In this document: piece by piece, positions 29,520 through 41,352 of the stretch
Layout of the letters: the number at the start of each line of letters is the position of its first letter
Numbering within the stretch: the stretch's first letter is position 1
Assembly: GCA_951804985.1 (NCBI GenBank)
Contig: OX638132.1
Span: 40,396,619 to 40,460,618 of the forward strand
Direction: 5' to 3'
Length of the DNA stretch: 64,000 nucleotides
Origin: Dryomyza anilis
Taxonomy: Eukaryota > Arthropoda > Insecta > Diptera > Dryomyzidae
Program-made: the position numbers and the translations under genes
The notes under the pieces: model-generated
Databases searched by the model: none
What the model was told of the DNA's origin: nothing
The model's input: the letters and a program-made list of their open reading frames with translations, nothing else

Positions 29520-30300
29520 GGCGAGATTCAAAAAAGCATAAAATTGCAAATGCGCCTAATTTACAAAATTTTTGACCTCTACAGAAGGGCGCAAAATATA
29601 GAAAAAGGCACAAAATGTTCAAAAAAGCATAAAATTGCAAATGCGCCTAATTTACAAAATTTTTGCGCCTCTACAGAAGGGCGCAAAATATAGAAAAAGG
29701 CACAAAATGTTCAAAAAAGCATAAAATTGCAAATGCGCCTAATTTACAAAATTTTTCCACCTCTACAGAAGGGCGCAAAATATAGAAAAAGGCGTAAAAT
29801 GTTCAAAAAGCATAAAATTGCAAATGTGCCTAATTTACAAAATTTTTGCGCCTCTATAGAAGGGGGCAAAATATAGAAAATGCGCAACATTTTCAAAAAA
29901 GCATAAAATTGCAAATGCGTCTAATTTACAAAATTTTTGCGCCTCTACAGAAGGGCGCAAAATATAGAAAAAGGCGCAAAATGTTCAAAAAGCATAAAAT
30001 TGCAAATGCGCCTAATTTAAAAAAATTTTGCGCCCCTACAGAAGGGCGCAAAATATAGAAAAGCGCAAAATTTTCAAAAAGCATAAAATTGCAAATGTGC
30101 CTAATTTACAAAATTTTTGCTCCTCTATAGAAGGTCGCAAAATATAGAAAAAGGCGCAAAATTTCCAAAAAGCATAAAATTGCAAATGCGTCTTATTTAC
30201 AAAATGTTTGCGCTTCTACAGAAGTGCGCAAAATATAGAAAATGGCGCAAAATTTTCAAAAAAGCATAAAATTGCAAATGCGCCTAATATTCAGAATTTT
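29520..30300 (+). repeat. 92-bp tandem array, nine units
   Basis: Units repeat every 89-93 bases from about 29530 to 30300 (AAAAGCATAAAATTGCAAAT, CTAATTTACAAAATTTTTG, CTCTACAGAAGGGCGCAAAA). Later, more diverged traces run to 30440. Two open frames that follow the repeat period are artefacts. The array is subterminal within the hAT-like element, where transposase-binding repeats are often found. Confidence 0.85.
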
Positions 30301-30440
30301 TAGGATTTTTTAAAAGACCGGAAACTACAAAGAAACGCGCTAAATTTTCAAAAAAATAAACACAAAAAGGAAAAAGCGCCTAAAATTCAGAATGTTTGCG
30401 GCTTTTAAAAACATCGCAAAATATAGAAAAAGACGCCAAG

Positions 30441-31904
30441 TTTTCAAAAAAAAAAAAAAATTAATTTACAAAGTAAATATGCGTCATTTTCATTTTGTGT
30501 TTATTTTGATAATTTTGCGCTTGTAAAGACGATAAAATTCTGTAAGTTATGCGCTGTTTTAATTTTGATTGTTATTTGAATAGTTTACGCCTTTTTGAGC
30601 TTTTCTCTCTACATTGAGCGTTTGTGTAAAAATTACGAATATTCTGTAGATTACCTTTTTAATTGTTCGCTATTTTTAAATTTTGTGACTTAAAAAAAAC
30701 TTTTTGACATTTTAATCTTTGTTAAAATTGCCCAAAATAGCGGGTAACTTTTAAGTTAAAGTTGTCTTTAAATTGTCTTCGAATATGCGCCATTGTATTT
30801 TGACAAAGACTCTGAAGAATACACAATCGAGTTTTAAATATTTTGAGATCTATATCAAAATGTCCCAAGACAAAAATTTTAGGCAGGGTCGAGGCAGTTT
30901 AGAATAATTGTTTGACATATTTTAAAAAGAGATAGGCGGAGTTTGTATCACAAGCTGTCTGCTCGAACTGCCCGATCCCAAAATATACCGTGAATCTGTC
31001 ATTAAAATTTTACAACCTGCTATACACTTCCCAAAATATTCCATTTATCTGTTTTGGCCGAAAATATTCCTGAAAAATGACATACATATTGTCTCGGGCT
31101 ATCAATATTAAATCGAATTTAAACATTATAGGCGGCGCATAACCATAGACAATTTTAGACAACTTTAATAATTCGACTTAAAAAAATCGACTTATTTTAG
31201 AATTTTTGTATAGAATAAATTGTCAAATAGATGATTTTGAATTTAAATTTGACTTTAAATTGTCTATACTAATGCGCCATAGTTTTTAAAAAACATACAT
31301 ATTTTTTTGTATATCTTCGTTGTACAACTATAAGTCCAAATACCGTTTTTGAAAGTTCGATAAAAATTCGACAATTCACAGTTTTAGATGTGTTGGTGTA
31401 TTTTTCATAATTAAAAATATAGTTTTTAAGTATGTCCAATGTAAATTTATTTAATAATTGGTGAAGTAACTATTATCTTTTAATTCTTGAATAAATGGTA
31501 CAAAAAACTAGGTTAAATATCAAACTTAACTTTGGTAGCAATGTTACAAATGTTATACTTAAAAAAAAAAATCAAATTCAAATATTTTTGGTCTGGTCTT
31601 TTTGGACTTGTTAAGTGAAAATAATCATTAAAAATACATTGTGTATATCTGAAGTAGTTTTCCAACGAGATGTCGGTATTGATCACCTTCAATATAATAC
31701 ACAAATTGAATTTTGTTTCCAAAGGGTACTGAGTTATGTACACCTTCCTAAAATCAGAGACCAAAAATAATTAATTTTTTCAAATTTATATGTAAAAAGC
31801 CATTTTTAGAAATTATGACACTGTAAAACAAAGGGCACCATTAGATAACATTCGATGAACATTTTAAATTTATGGTCTTATTTTTATTAAAGGACTACAA
31901 TCCC
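30441..31904. other. Interior of the hAT-like element, no coding frame
   Basis: AT-rich sequence with only an 83-codon minus-strand frame (31513-31764) lacking any known motif. Short TTTAAATTGTCT segments recur. No transposase domain visible. Confidence 0.4.
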
Positions 31905-32660
31905 CTCTGTTTGGGTCCCAGACTAAATTGTGTCGCGGTCGGACTTGTGGTACCCCAGATAAATCGAAACCTTATACACCTACCTATATGAACATGTAGG
32001 TACTGAAATGAAAGATATTGATCTCACGATTAATATGTTATTATGTTCATGATCCGATAACCACAGTAACCTCAGGACCCTTTTTATTTTTAGATACAAG
32101 TGTCGGTATCCAAACAAACAGAAATTTAATCAGGAGTCTATTATACACTTTTGTATTTATGTTTTAATAAATAAAAAAATTAATATTTTATAAAAAAATT
32201 TCGTCTGCGGCGCTTCTTTCATATAACTTCCCAACGAAATATTATAATTAACTGTTGGGCCACTTCTAGAAAATTTAAAAAAGCGTTTCACCGTTACCTA
32301 TTCATTTCAATATTTTCTTCGTCATTTTGATAAATAATTAAATATTTTTCTCAACAATCAGCATTTCATTTTAATTTTATTTTTTACATAATTAGAAATC
32401 CTTATCGCTATGGTTATTAGATCATAAAAATAACCATATAATTACAAATGTGGCATTATTACCTCTCATTTGAGTACCTATATGACCAAATATGTAGGTG
32501 CACCTGATTTCGATTTTTCTAGGGTATCACAGATCCGTCCGCACCCTATATTTTTTCATGTTTAAGGAAATAAAACTGTTGATTTAAAGAAAAAAAGCTG
32601 GTTTAAAGAAGTACAGTTGTGTATAATTCATTATTCACTGTATTTGATGAGAAAATAATA
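31905..32660. repeat. Long inverted repeat, copy 2 of the 6300-6745 family
   Basis: The left arm (31935-32110) and right arm (about 32360-32545) are inverted relatives: GTACCCCAGATAAATCGAAA versus the complement of TTTCGATTTTTCTAGGGTAT, and CATGATCCGATAACCA versus TTATTAGATCATAAAAATAA. The right part (32225-32655) matches 6300-6745 directly. It probably is a non-autonomous element with long terminal repeats, nested in the hAT-like element. Confidence 0.65.
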
Positions 32661-33115
32661 AAAAAGGCTGCAAAATAAATTTTTGGAGCGCATTTTAGAA
32701 AAAATTGGAAAAAAGGCGCAAAAAAATCAATCGCCCCCCCAAATCATACTCCTGGATCCGCCCCAGCTTTTAAGTTATTTTGAAGAATGGAACTTTGAAA
32801 TAATAATAAAATTAACCACTCTTAAATGTATTGTACTAAAGTTTTCAAAAATCCATGGTTTACTATGTTTTTCATCATTAATTTGAACTGGCTTTATTCA
32901 AGTGGATCAAAATTTTACTGTATTTTTCTGAGTTTTTTTAATTAAAGTAATCTCAAAATTCACATGCATTTCAGATTTTTTGGATAAGGACACGTAACAA
33001 AGCAATCTATCGAACTGCATACAACAAATTTGGATGCATTATGAATAGGGCGAGATATGAGCCAAAATTTGACTTTAAAAAACTGGCCTTATTCAAGCGG
33101 CGCAGAGTGTATATT

Positions 33116-34433
33116 CCCAGATAGCGAACGTGCGTCGCACAAAAAATCATGTCGTGCAATATGCAAGATGATAGCAGTGTGCGAGCACAAACAAATCATA
33201 AAACTCGCATTCGTGCAGGCGCACGACGAGATTGCGTAGTGAGATGATAGTGCGAGCAAAAAAATAAAACAATTTCGTAGAAAATCAGGCGCACGACATG
33301 AGTGTGTAGTGCGAGCACACAAAACTCGCATTCGTGCGAGTACTTTACTATAAATTTGATTAGATTTTTCCAATTGTCATTGATTCTTCAAACAATAAAA
33401 TAAATAATAAGTCATACTGATATTGGATGAACGGATTTTTTATTGTGCGTCTTTGCCAGCATATTAACATTAACCATTATTTTTTTCAGGTAGGTTATTA
33501 TGTGTTCATTTTATATTGTTTAGTATACTTTATGATTTGGATACTTTATGGTGGATTTATTTAAAATTTCTAGTGTTTAGTTTTTAGTTGCTAATTTTAA
33601 ATTTATGCCATCAATCCAAATGTTACTGTTTAAATTTGGTTTAAACTAATTAATAGTAAATTTACATTAGGTACAACGCTGTTCATATTTCCTACGGAAG
33701 CCACCAACTTCCACAACATCGGAAAGAAAGGATCATCCGCACCTTCTTCAAAGAATTGAATTATGTAAGGATGTATCGCTCAAAAGAAAATGTTTACACA
33801 AAATATTATTGCTCTACCATTAACCATTCTTTAGCTGCATCATTAGCAAAAATCATTTCAAATTTATTTTCGTTAAAATCGATCTTGTTATTTGCTTAAA
33901 AAGATTTGCTAGTAGATTCCACATAATAAAAATGTAAATAACTCATTCAAAAATATTCCAACGATGCATTAGGATCGATGCAATCAAATGTTTCTTAACA
34001 AAATTTTTATTTTTTTTTTGCAATTTTTTGAATAACGGTAGAGTGATATTTTGCAAATCATCAGAAAACAAAACAAGTTGCATTTGTAGGACAAACCGTA
34101 AAAACGTTTTATTTTAAATTGTAATTTAATTTATATGCTGATAATAATAATTTGTCGCTACAGGTTTGAAGAACCTAGTCCGTGTGCTTTCTCACCATTT
34201 GTAATCAAAAGGACAGCTTTACAGAGGGCAGGATGAGAGCTTTTTCATGGGCGATTGTTTACTCTCGGAGGTTGGTCATTATCTGCCGAAGGATTGCGCG
34301 GTATAGAGACACTTTTTTTTCTATTCAAAGATGTTTAGTGTCCCAGTTAAGATTTGTTAGTAGCACGCGTGCGACTTTTTTATCAGGCGTGCGCTCACAG
34401 TGCGGACAAAACGCGAGCATTTTGCTATCTGGG
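33116..34433. mobile_element. Composite GC-ended element, copy 1 (carries SINE piece)
   Basis: The tips are CCCAGATAGCGAAC at the left and GCTATCTGGG at the right. The first 230 bp are rich in CGCAC/GCGAG motifs (CGTGCG, GCGCACGAC, GTGCGAGC). The left part to about 33680 matches 61413-62010 and the part after 34055 matches 50153 onward. A SINE fragment (34150-34325) is inside. No transposase. Superfamily not assigned because no clear target duplication was seen. Confidence 0.75.
34150..34325 (-). mobile_element. SINE fragment within composite element
   Basis: Minus-strand copy with (TTA)n tail at 34146-34153, then CGCTACAGG, a damaged middle and GCGCGGTATAGA at its head side. The tRNA-like head is absent. 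The same SINE piece occurs at the same internal position in the copy at 50153-51185. Confidence 0.8.
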
Positions 34434-36200
34434 TTAGCATATATTAGTATATTAAAATTAGTGTTGAGAATTGAAAAAAATGCGTTTAAAGTTTTCGGAA
34501 AAAATATTTGTCAACAGTACAATATTTTACATAGTGGGTTAAAAGGGCTTACAATTTGATAGCAATTTTTCTAAATACGTTACGTAATAACGTGACGTAA
34601 GTTAATATACTCTAAGTCGGTAAGTGTAATAAATAGGGCTAGGATTTTGATGCAAATTAATCTTTTTTCTGAACATCTTTAGAACGAAATAAATAAAATA
34701 ACTCTCCGAATCAAGTAATTTGCTTTAAAATGGCATTCAAATCTTAGTGCATAATTTGCATATTTTGCAGTAAATGCATGTTTTCAGTAACTCATCTTTC
34801 AGCATATTTATCGATTTTCTCCATTTTTGTACATTATTTGTAATGTGGTAAATTCGGCGCTGCAGTTATTTTGTCAAAAGTTAATAAACACACGGATAGA
34901 AAAGATTTGTTTGAATATGTTTGAATGTAATTAAAAAGTAATACGAAATTACCATATATGTATTAGGAATGAAGTGTAATTAAATTATAATCGAAATTGA
35001 ATTTTTTTGTAAACATTATTATATTGTCCAGCAGAATCTGTCAAATTTACCATAAATATGTTACAATACCAACATATAATTTTAATTGCATTTCTTGGTT
35101 AAAACTATGTTTCGAAAAACAGAAAATGCTAATCGAATCTAAATACAACGTATGTTCGCAACGCTCGTCTTAATTCGATAATTTATCGACTGACGAAGTT
35201 GGCAACGTTGAGCAGCATTTTCTACCTACGCAATCTTTTGCCATCGTTTGAACATATTGATGTTTAAAAACAAACAAAAAAGAAATTGGATTAAATAAGT
35301 GCATTCTTGCAACATTCTTCTTGTATACGAAGTTGGCACTCGGTGATCGGCATTTTCTGCGTATGTGTCTTTTGTTGTTCGTTGAGAAAACGTGGTAGCG
35401 TCGGTAATAATTTTGTTTTTTGTAAATTAAATAAATATACAAATTGTGTTACAAAAATTACTACTTTCTGACCTGAAACAACTGATATGTTTCACTGGAA
35501 ACATATTTATATTCAGGTCGTTCAAAATAATGTTTTATTTTTAACATATTTATGTTTCGGTTCAAATATTTATTTTATTTGGATGTATTAATTATTATGT
35601 TTCCATTAGAACATACTCCATTTTAAGCGGCAACATTAAAATGTTTCCGGGATATTATAATGTAAGTCAGAGCTCATTACAACACTGTTCAAGTCTCAAT
35701 ACAACCCTGTTTACAAATGATTTATCAGTCAATTATATATTATGATTACATAAAATTCCAAACATACATGTTAATGCCTGCAAAATTATGTTTTTTTGCA
35801 GCGTCGCTATTTGTTTTGCACACGTATTGTAACGAGTTGCTGAAGAAATAAGGAATAATCTTAAAGATATTCAGCTTAACCAATAAACCAAGGATTGAAA
35901 CCGTAACCAATATCCGTTTAAAACCGTTTCATTTTTAAAACCGTAACCGAAACCGTTATACGAAAATCAGAAATAAACCGATATCCAAAACCAAAATAAA
36001 CGGTTTCGATTTTATATCGGTTTGAAACGGTTTTTAAAAAATTATTAAAAGAAACAGAAAAACATATTTTATTTTATATAGAAGATCTAGGACAAGGCAT
36101 GTTTAAATTTTATTAAAAGTTTTATTTAAATTTGTAATTCCCAAAATAAAAATAAATGTAGCGGTAAACCGAATTAACAACAAAACACCGGCAACTCCAA
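34434..36200. other. Intron sequence with AAACCG-rich patch
   Basis: Mostly AT-rich without coding frame. At 35880-36045 AACCGTAACC/AACCGATA/ACGGTTT motifs recur on both strands next to GGATTGAAACC; a related patch in the opposite orientation is at 61225-61375, ending GGTTTCAATCC. At 35465-35650 the short motif ATGTTTC/GAAACAT recurs several times. A frame at 35170-35442 has no known domain. Confidence 0.4.
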
Positions 36201-36204
36201 GCTC

Positions 36205-36455
36205 AATATAATAATAATAGTTTGGCGCTACAGTACTGTATAGAACTTCAGCTGAGCTCTCTCACCATTTGAGCTGCGCGTGTTATATTTGTAATCAAAT
36301 TGGTCGGACCTACAGTTTAATCCCGAATCCAAACAGTTTAATGCCGAATCATAGTCAATGTTTTACTCTCCTAGGTTTGCCATTTACTGCCGATAGGTAG
36401 CGTCGCATGGACAAATGTTTTCTATGAAAAAGATGTTGGCAGTCGAACCGAACAA
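36205..36455 (-). mobile_element. SINE, head-truncated
   Basis: Minus-strand copy: (ATT)n tail at 36207-36220, AGCTCTCTCACC, TTTGCCATTTACTGCCG, then TTTTCTATGAAAAAGATGTT. A short internal duplication (CCGAATCCAAACAGTTTAATGCCGAATC) is private to this copy. The tRNA-like head is missing; a small hairpin (36471-36537) lies on that side. Confidence 0.85.
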
Positions 36456-36470
36456 TTTTTAAAACCGACA

Positions 36471-36537
36471 ATAAATTCACAATATTATAATGGGATCTAT
36501 TTTGAACATACATATTGTTAATTTATTGTCGGATCTA
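36471..36537. repeat. Short hairpin element, copy 1
   Basis: CCGACAATAAATTCACAATA at the left pairs with TATTGTTAATTTATTGTCGG at the right, with ATAATGGGATC in between. A second copy is at 38100-38148. Both lie at the head side of a SINE. Confidence 0.7.
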
Positions 36538-37375
36538 ACAATATATTTCCATGCGTGTACCATTTATAAGACTTTAAACTGACTTTAAATTAATTTCGGA
36601 AATGTATATTAAGGATAAAAAATTATAATAACCAAAGTAACACATTTCAAAACTTAGTCTGGATCTCTAGATTAACATGTAAAGAATATGTATCGATACG
36701 TAGAATTGAATCGGTTCTTGGCTAAGAATGGAAATCTATGTAGAAATCTGTACTGAAACTAGAAAAATTCTATTCAAACATTAAAAAAAAATTGAGAATA
36801 AAAATATAGAAAAACTGTGTCATGGGACAAGGAATTCTCTATATTTTTCCATTTAAATTTCACTACGTATCTACTGCCAAACTAACGAAAATATCTATAA
36901 TTCGTGACGAAATCTGTACTTTGTTACTTGGGAAGGTAATAAAAAAACAATGGTAATGCAAGCAAAAATTAGAAAAAAAAGTTTAAAATTATTAACATCT
37001 TAGTAACTACTTATGAAAATACGAAAAATAAAGTGCAAGTTCGACAAGTTTGAACATTCCATGTATACAGGCCGTTTGCAGATATTGCAGTTCACTGAAT
37101 TGTTGAAATATATTTTCTTTGACTTTTATGTGTGGATTTTGTAAAAAAAAATCTTCTTCTAATGAAGTTTAAGAATATTTACCGATGTCAAAATGATGCT
37201 TTTCATTGGTTGCGTCACCAACTTTTCTCCAGAAAATGATTCTTAATTTACACCAATATCACAATTTGAACATAACTTTGCACCATATAAGCAATGTTAA
37301 ATTATTTGCAAAACCAGTTTGTATTTCAAAGATTCGATCATTTCAAACACCACCAGTACTCTAAAAAGCGTGAAG
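36538..37375. other. Unassigned intron sequence
   Basis: AT-rich, no frame or repeat recognised. Confidence 0.3.
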
Positions 37376-37431
37376 CGTGGACTGCGAGCCGAAAGGTCCC
37401 CGGTTCAAGCCTGGACTGGGACTACACGCAT
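37376..37431 (+). mobile_element. SINE head fragment
   Basis: GCGTGGACTGCGAGCCGAAA through the B box GGTTCAAGCC to CTGGACTGGGACTA. Only the tRNA-like part is left. Confidence 0.8.
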
Positions 37432-38099
37432 ATAAATATATTGTTACTTTTTACAATATGCGATTGTCATTTGAAAAAAATAAAATATTATGTGGCAGCT
37501 CCGTATTGTGATTGTTAAAACAAAATGTCAAACTATTATTTACAAATTATTGTTTATAAGTTTTCAAATCGAAGTCCCACGAAATTCATTAAATGGTGTA
37601 TGTTATATATTTTTGTAATTAATATGTTCTATAAAAGACATTTTAAGTTATATACTATTTATTCTGGGTTTTATGACGGGGATTTCAATATGTAATATTT
37701 CCGGCCGTATTGAAAGATGTAATGACTTCGTGAAAAACAGCAGTTGCTAAAGTCTCTTCAAGCACGAATGGAAAGAGCTTTCCGCACTTCACTTACCACG
37801 ACTAAGCAGGTGCCAAAAAGTTGGAAGAAAAACATATAAGGGCGTGAAGAAATAAAAAAAGAAGGACGGCCACCGCAACAAAATTATTTAATGTTCAAGA
37901 AATGTTGATGGTGTTAAAGTGATGTTTGAAAATAATGGTTAAATAAAATATATTGCAATATACAAAGGCTTATTTGAGTTCAAGAATATTTAAGAATTAA
38001 CAATGTAACTGACAAGTTCATTACATTAAATTTGACAATGTAGATTTTTAAAAACAACAGTAGAATTATTTTTCAAAAATAACAATCCAATTTTCATAA
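37432..38099. other. Unassigned intron sequence
   Basis: AT-rich. A slightly GC-richer stretch at 37720-37880 has no clear frame. Confidence 0.3.
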
Positions 38100-38148
38100 C
38101 CGACAATAAAATGACAATAATATAATGGGATCATGCCTATTGTTATTT
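38100..38148. repeat. Short hairpin element, copy 2
   Basis: CCGACAATAAAATGACAATA at the left pairs with TATTGTTATTTTATTGTCG at the right around AATGGGATC. It is related to 36471-36537 and also precedes a head-truncated SINE. Confidence 0.7.
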
Positions 38149-38171
38149 TATTGTCGAATAATATTTCTATT

Positions 38172-38397
38172 CGTTTCATTCTTTTCATAGAAACATTTTT
38201 CTATACCTCTCGACAGTAAATGGCAAACCAACGAGAGTAAAACATTACCTATGAGAAGCTTTCACCAGCCGTTCGGATTCGGCATTAAAATGTAGGTTCC
38301 ACCACTTTGACTACAAATATAACACGCAAAGCTCAAAATGGTGAGAGAGCTCGGCCTAAGTTATTATAGGACTGTAGCGCCAAACTATTATTATTAT
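38172..38397 (+). mobile_element. SINE, head-truncated
   Basis: Begins TCATAGAAACATTTTTCTAT and continues to GCGCCAAACTATTATTATTA. The tRNA-like head is missing. Confidence 0.88.
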
Positions 38398-39379
38398 TCG
38401 CAAAAAACTTCCAAAAATATTTTTTGTTCACATGTTATGTAGTAAAAAAGATATTAATTTGATTATAACCATGGATGAAAAAGTTGAAGTCATATTAAGA
38501 AGCACTTGACAATTGGTTTTCTTTTTTTAAGTGCAAAAACATGTCCACAAAAGGCAATTTTCCACATTACCCATGTCACACCTTACCACAGGTTTTTTGT
38601 TGAAGAGAATGAATAATATGGAAAAAAAAAGAACAAAAACTGGACGGAGTTTTTGTTTGGAAAGCTCTATTTATTACCTATCCAACCTACTATAGCAAGT
38701 TCCAGCACGGGGACCATGGATGGAGTAGTGACCTGATCATATTTGTAAGGTCAGTAGTATATTAAAATGCAAAATATAAATTATATTATTTATTTTAAAA
38801 TTCAAAATGGCGGCATATATGTCGTAATATATGAATGAGAAAACTATTTATAGGTACTATTTACAGGTACTATTTATAGGTACTATTTATATGTAAAAAT
38901 CAAATATGATGAAGGAATATAAGTAGCCAAATAAATATATATATTTTAAATTTTGATTTTATTTTTATATATACAGATGGTGCCCAAATATAAAATCAGA
39001 ACTGGCTCGTTTGGTCTGTATGCTTGAATATTGTACTTGTACGTATACTTGAATCATAAATACTAGGAAGTGGTTTTACATTATTATGATCCTAATGCAA
39101 ATTAAACAAAGTTCTCTTCGAGAATACTGTGACATATCATTGTGATTTTAAAAAAGTAATTTAGTGAGTGTTGAAAAAAATGGCTACTTCCATTAAAAGA
39201 ATTGAAATTTTAATGAAATGCGTGAAGTGTTGGGGGAGTTCAAAAAATATTCCAGAATTCATTGCGGAACGAATGGGTACGTTAATAAATTTACTAGATA
39301 CAATTTACTAGACCAAATTGACAATCTGCTCAGTACCCAAAAAATCCACAAACACAATGTTTTACGTATATACAAAGAT
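38398..39379. other. Unassigned intron sequence with a small minisatellite
   Basis: At 38848-38895 the unit GGTACTATTTAYAG/T is repeated four times. The rest is AT-rich without coding potential. Confidence 0.4.
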
Positions 39380-39705
39380 ATTCTAGGATTTTAGGACCCC
39401 ATATTAGATCTGCTATTTTGATTTTTAAAATTTTAATTTTTAATTCATAATTGCACAGTGTTCTTTGCAGATATGAATGTTTTTTAAGATTTAAGAACGC
39501 CATTTTGGATCCGCCATTTTGAATTTCAAAATTTTGATTCCAAATTTGTATTCTCTGGCATCAAAAACTCCTTTGCACAATGTTCTTTTTCAGATATAAA
39601 TGTTTTTAAAGATTTAAGGACGTCATTTTGGATCCGCCATTTGGCCTCAAAAACCTCCTTACACAATGTAATTTTGCAGATATAAATGTTTTTAAGATTT
39701 AAGAC
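39380..39705. repeat. About 120-bp diverged tandem repeat
   Basis: Three diverged units share CAGATATRAATGTTTTT, AAGATTTAAG and CCATTTTGGATCCGCCATTT. It ends directly at the LINE fragment. Confidence 0.65.
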
Positions 39706-41352
39706 GCCAAGGTGGGCAGAGAAGCCATCTATTGTCCCACAATCGGAAAATTTAACCTCCATGCCAACACTTCCGAAAACGGAACGAGGCTAATCGACTT
39801 CGCCGCAACACGAAACATGGTAGTTAGTAGAACTAGATTCGAACATGTCGATATCCAAGCGATAACCACTTGATCAAAAAACGCAAAACCAATTTGATCA
39901 CGTTGTGATTGACGGAAGGCACGCCTCGAGTGTGATGGACGTACGCACTATCCGAGGTGCCAATATGGATTCGGATCTTTACCTTTTAGCAGCCAAGGTC
40001 CGCACACGCTTAAGCGCTGCGAAGAACGTACGGAACCAAACGCAGAGAAAGCTAGCCAAGGTCCGCACACGCTTAAGCGCTGCGAAGTACGTACGGAACC
40101 AAACGCAGAGAAAGCTGCAATCACAACAGACAACGCAACCCTTTTCCACTCGACTCTCACACTTGCTTAGACAAAGCACTCCTCCTCTCGATGATATAAG
40201 AGCACAGTGGAACCATATCTCCTGCTCTATGCGTACGGCTGCCGCAAAGATGCTTGGATTCCAACTGCAGACTGCAGACGCTGCGTACAAATCCACCCTG
40301 CAGTCAGTAGCTACGTCTTTTCAGGCGTAAAAAAAGACAGGCAGAAAGACGTGAGTGTGAGGAGATTGAGATGTATGGGGACAGGAATGATGGTCGAAAA
40401 TTCTTCGAGAAAATAAGACGCCTAATCGGAGATTCAAAATCCGTAGCCTCTTGTAAAGATGAGAACGGGAATCTAGTTTCTCTAGAATCTAAACACACGT
40501 TGCGCAGTGAGAATAGGAAGACCTCTCCGAGCCATTTCATACCGAACGAGGTTTAAACAGGGAGTCCCTATCGTGCGAATTTTTTAATTTATTGATGGAG
40601 AAATAGTTCGAGATGTTGAACTCCAGACATGTTGAACTCCATCAGCCCAGCATTCTCCAGATTTGAGAGAGTCGTGTCGAATGGGTCTAGTGGTGAACGA
40701 CGACTAGACGAAGTTCCTTGTGTCAACAATCAAAAAAGAGTTCGTGCGTCTTGGACAAAAAGCTGATTTTGACACCCACAAGTTACATTGTGAAGGACTT
40801 CGTCTACTTAGGAACCAGCATACACAGCAACAACGACGTCAGCCTGGAGATCAAACGCAGAATAACTCTTGCCAACAGGTGCTACTTTGCGCTCAGTAGG
40901 CAATTGAGAAGTAGAGCCCTCTCTCGCCGGACAAAAATAACGCTCTACAAGTCTCTCATCATGCCCGTCCTACATTATGGTACGGAAACATGGACGCTGG
41001 CCTCCACCGATGAGAGAGTACTGGGAGCGTTCGAGAGAACGATTCTCCGAATCAGGATGAACCATGAGCTGTATGAGTTATTCGACGACATGATCCAGCG
41101 ACTTCGCTGGCTAGGTCATGTCCAACGAATGGATGAAAACACTCTAGCCAAGAAGGTGCTTGAATCGAGACTCGAAAGTGGACAGCGTAGAAGAGGGCGT
41201 CCAAATCTGCGTGGGAAAGACCAAGTTGAGGACAACCTGGCAACGCTTGGTATTTCTAACTGGAGTCAATGCGCGCAAAGCAGAAGCGACTGGCGTGGCT
41301 TCATCTCATCGGCCCAAATCGACCCACGGTTGTACGGACCATTTAAGTAAGT
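39706..41352 (+). pseudogene. LINE copy 1: endonuclease and RT remnants
   Basis: Starts inside an APE-type endonuclease (LIDFAATRNMVV, then DGRHASSVMDVRTIRGAN at about 39910) and ends after the C-terminal region of the polyprotein ([47 protein letters not shown]) with a TAAGTAAGTA tail typical of a LINE 3' end. The RT palm with its catalytic YADD is deleted between about 40540 and 40770. A 63-bp in-frame tandem duplication lies at 39992-40114. Intact relatives nick target DNA and reverse-transcribe their RNA in place. Clade not assigned. It is antisense to the tetraspanin gene. Confidence 0.85.

Larger units (their letters stand above)
29499..32766. mobile_element. 3.27-kb hAT-like element with 8-bp duplication
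   Basis: CTTTTAAG occurs perfectly at both borders (29491-29498 and 32767-32774). The tips are inverted: the left has GCGGATCCAGGGGAGGGGCGA, and the right is its counterpart ending in CCTGGATCCGCCCC. An 8-bp duplication is the hallmark of the hAT superfamily. No transposase frame survives. Inside are a 92-bp tandem array near the left end and a long-TIR repeat near the right end. Confidence 0.85.
29157..33109. mobile_element. TA-flanked element with about 170-bp inverted arms
   Basis: The left arm (29157-29335) and right arm (about 32935-33109) are inverted copies: CACTCCGCGCCACTTGAATA at the left pairs with the right end through AAGGCCAG, CATATCTCG, TGTATGCAGTTCGATAGATT. TA flanks both tips (29155-29156, 33110-33111). 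Net of the hAT-like insertion (29499-32766) the element is about 677 bp, non-autonomous, of Tc1/mariner-like target choice. Confidence 0.75.

Noticed and set aside
29460..30058. Open frames in the 29.5-30 kb area
   Set aside because: Both follow the 92-bp tandem unit and have no independent coding signs.
35170..35442. 90-codon minus-strand frame
   Set aside because: Lys/Asn/Tyr-rich composition typical of random AT-rich DNA, with no domain or splice context.
39948..40296. Minus-strand frames over LINE copy 1
   Set aside because: They are shadows of the plus-strand endonuclease frame, including the duplicated 63 bp.
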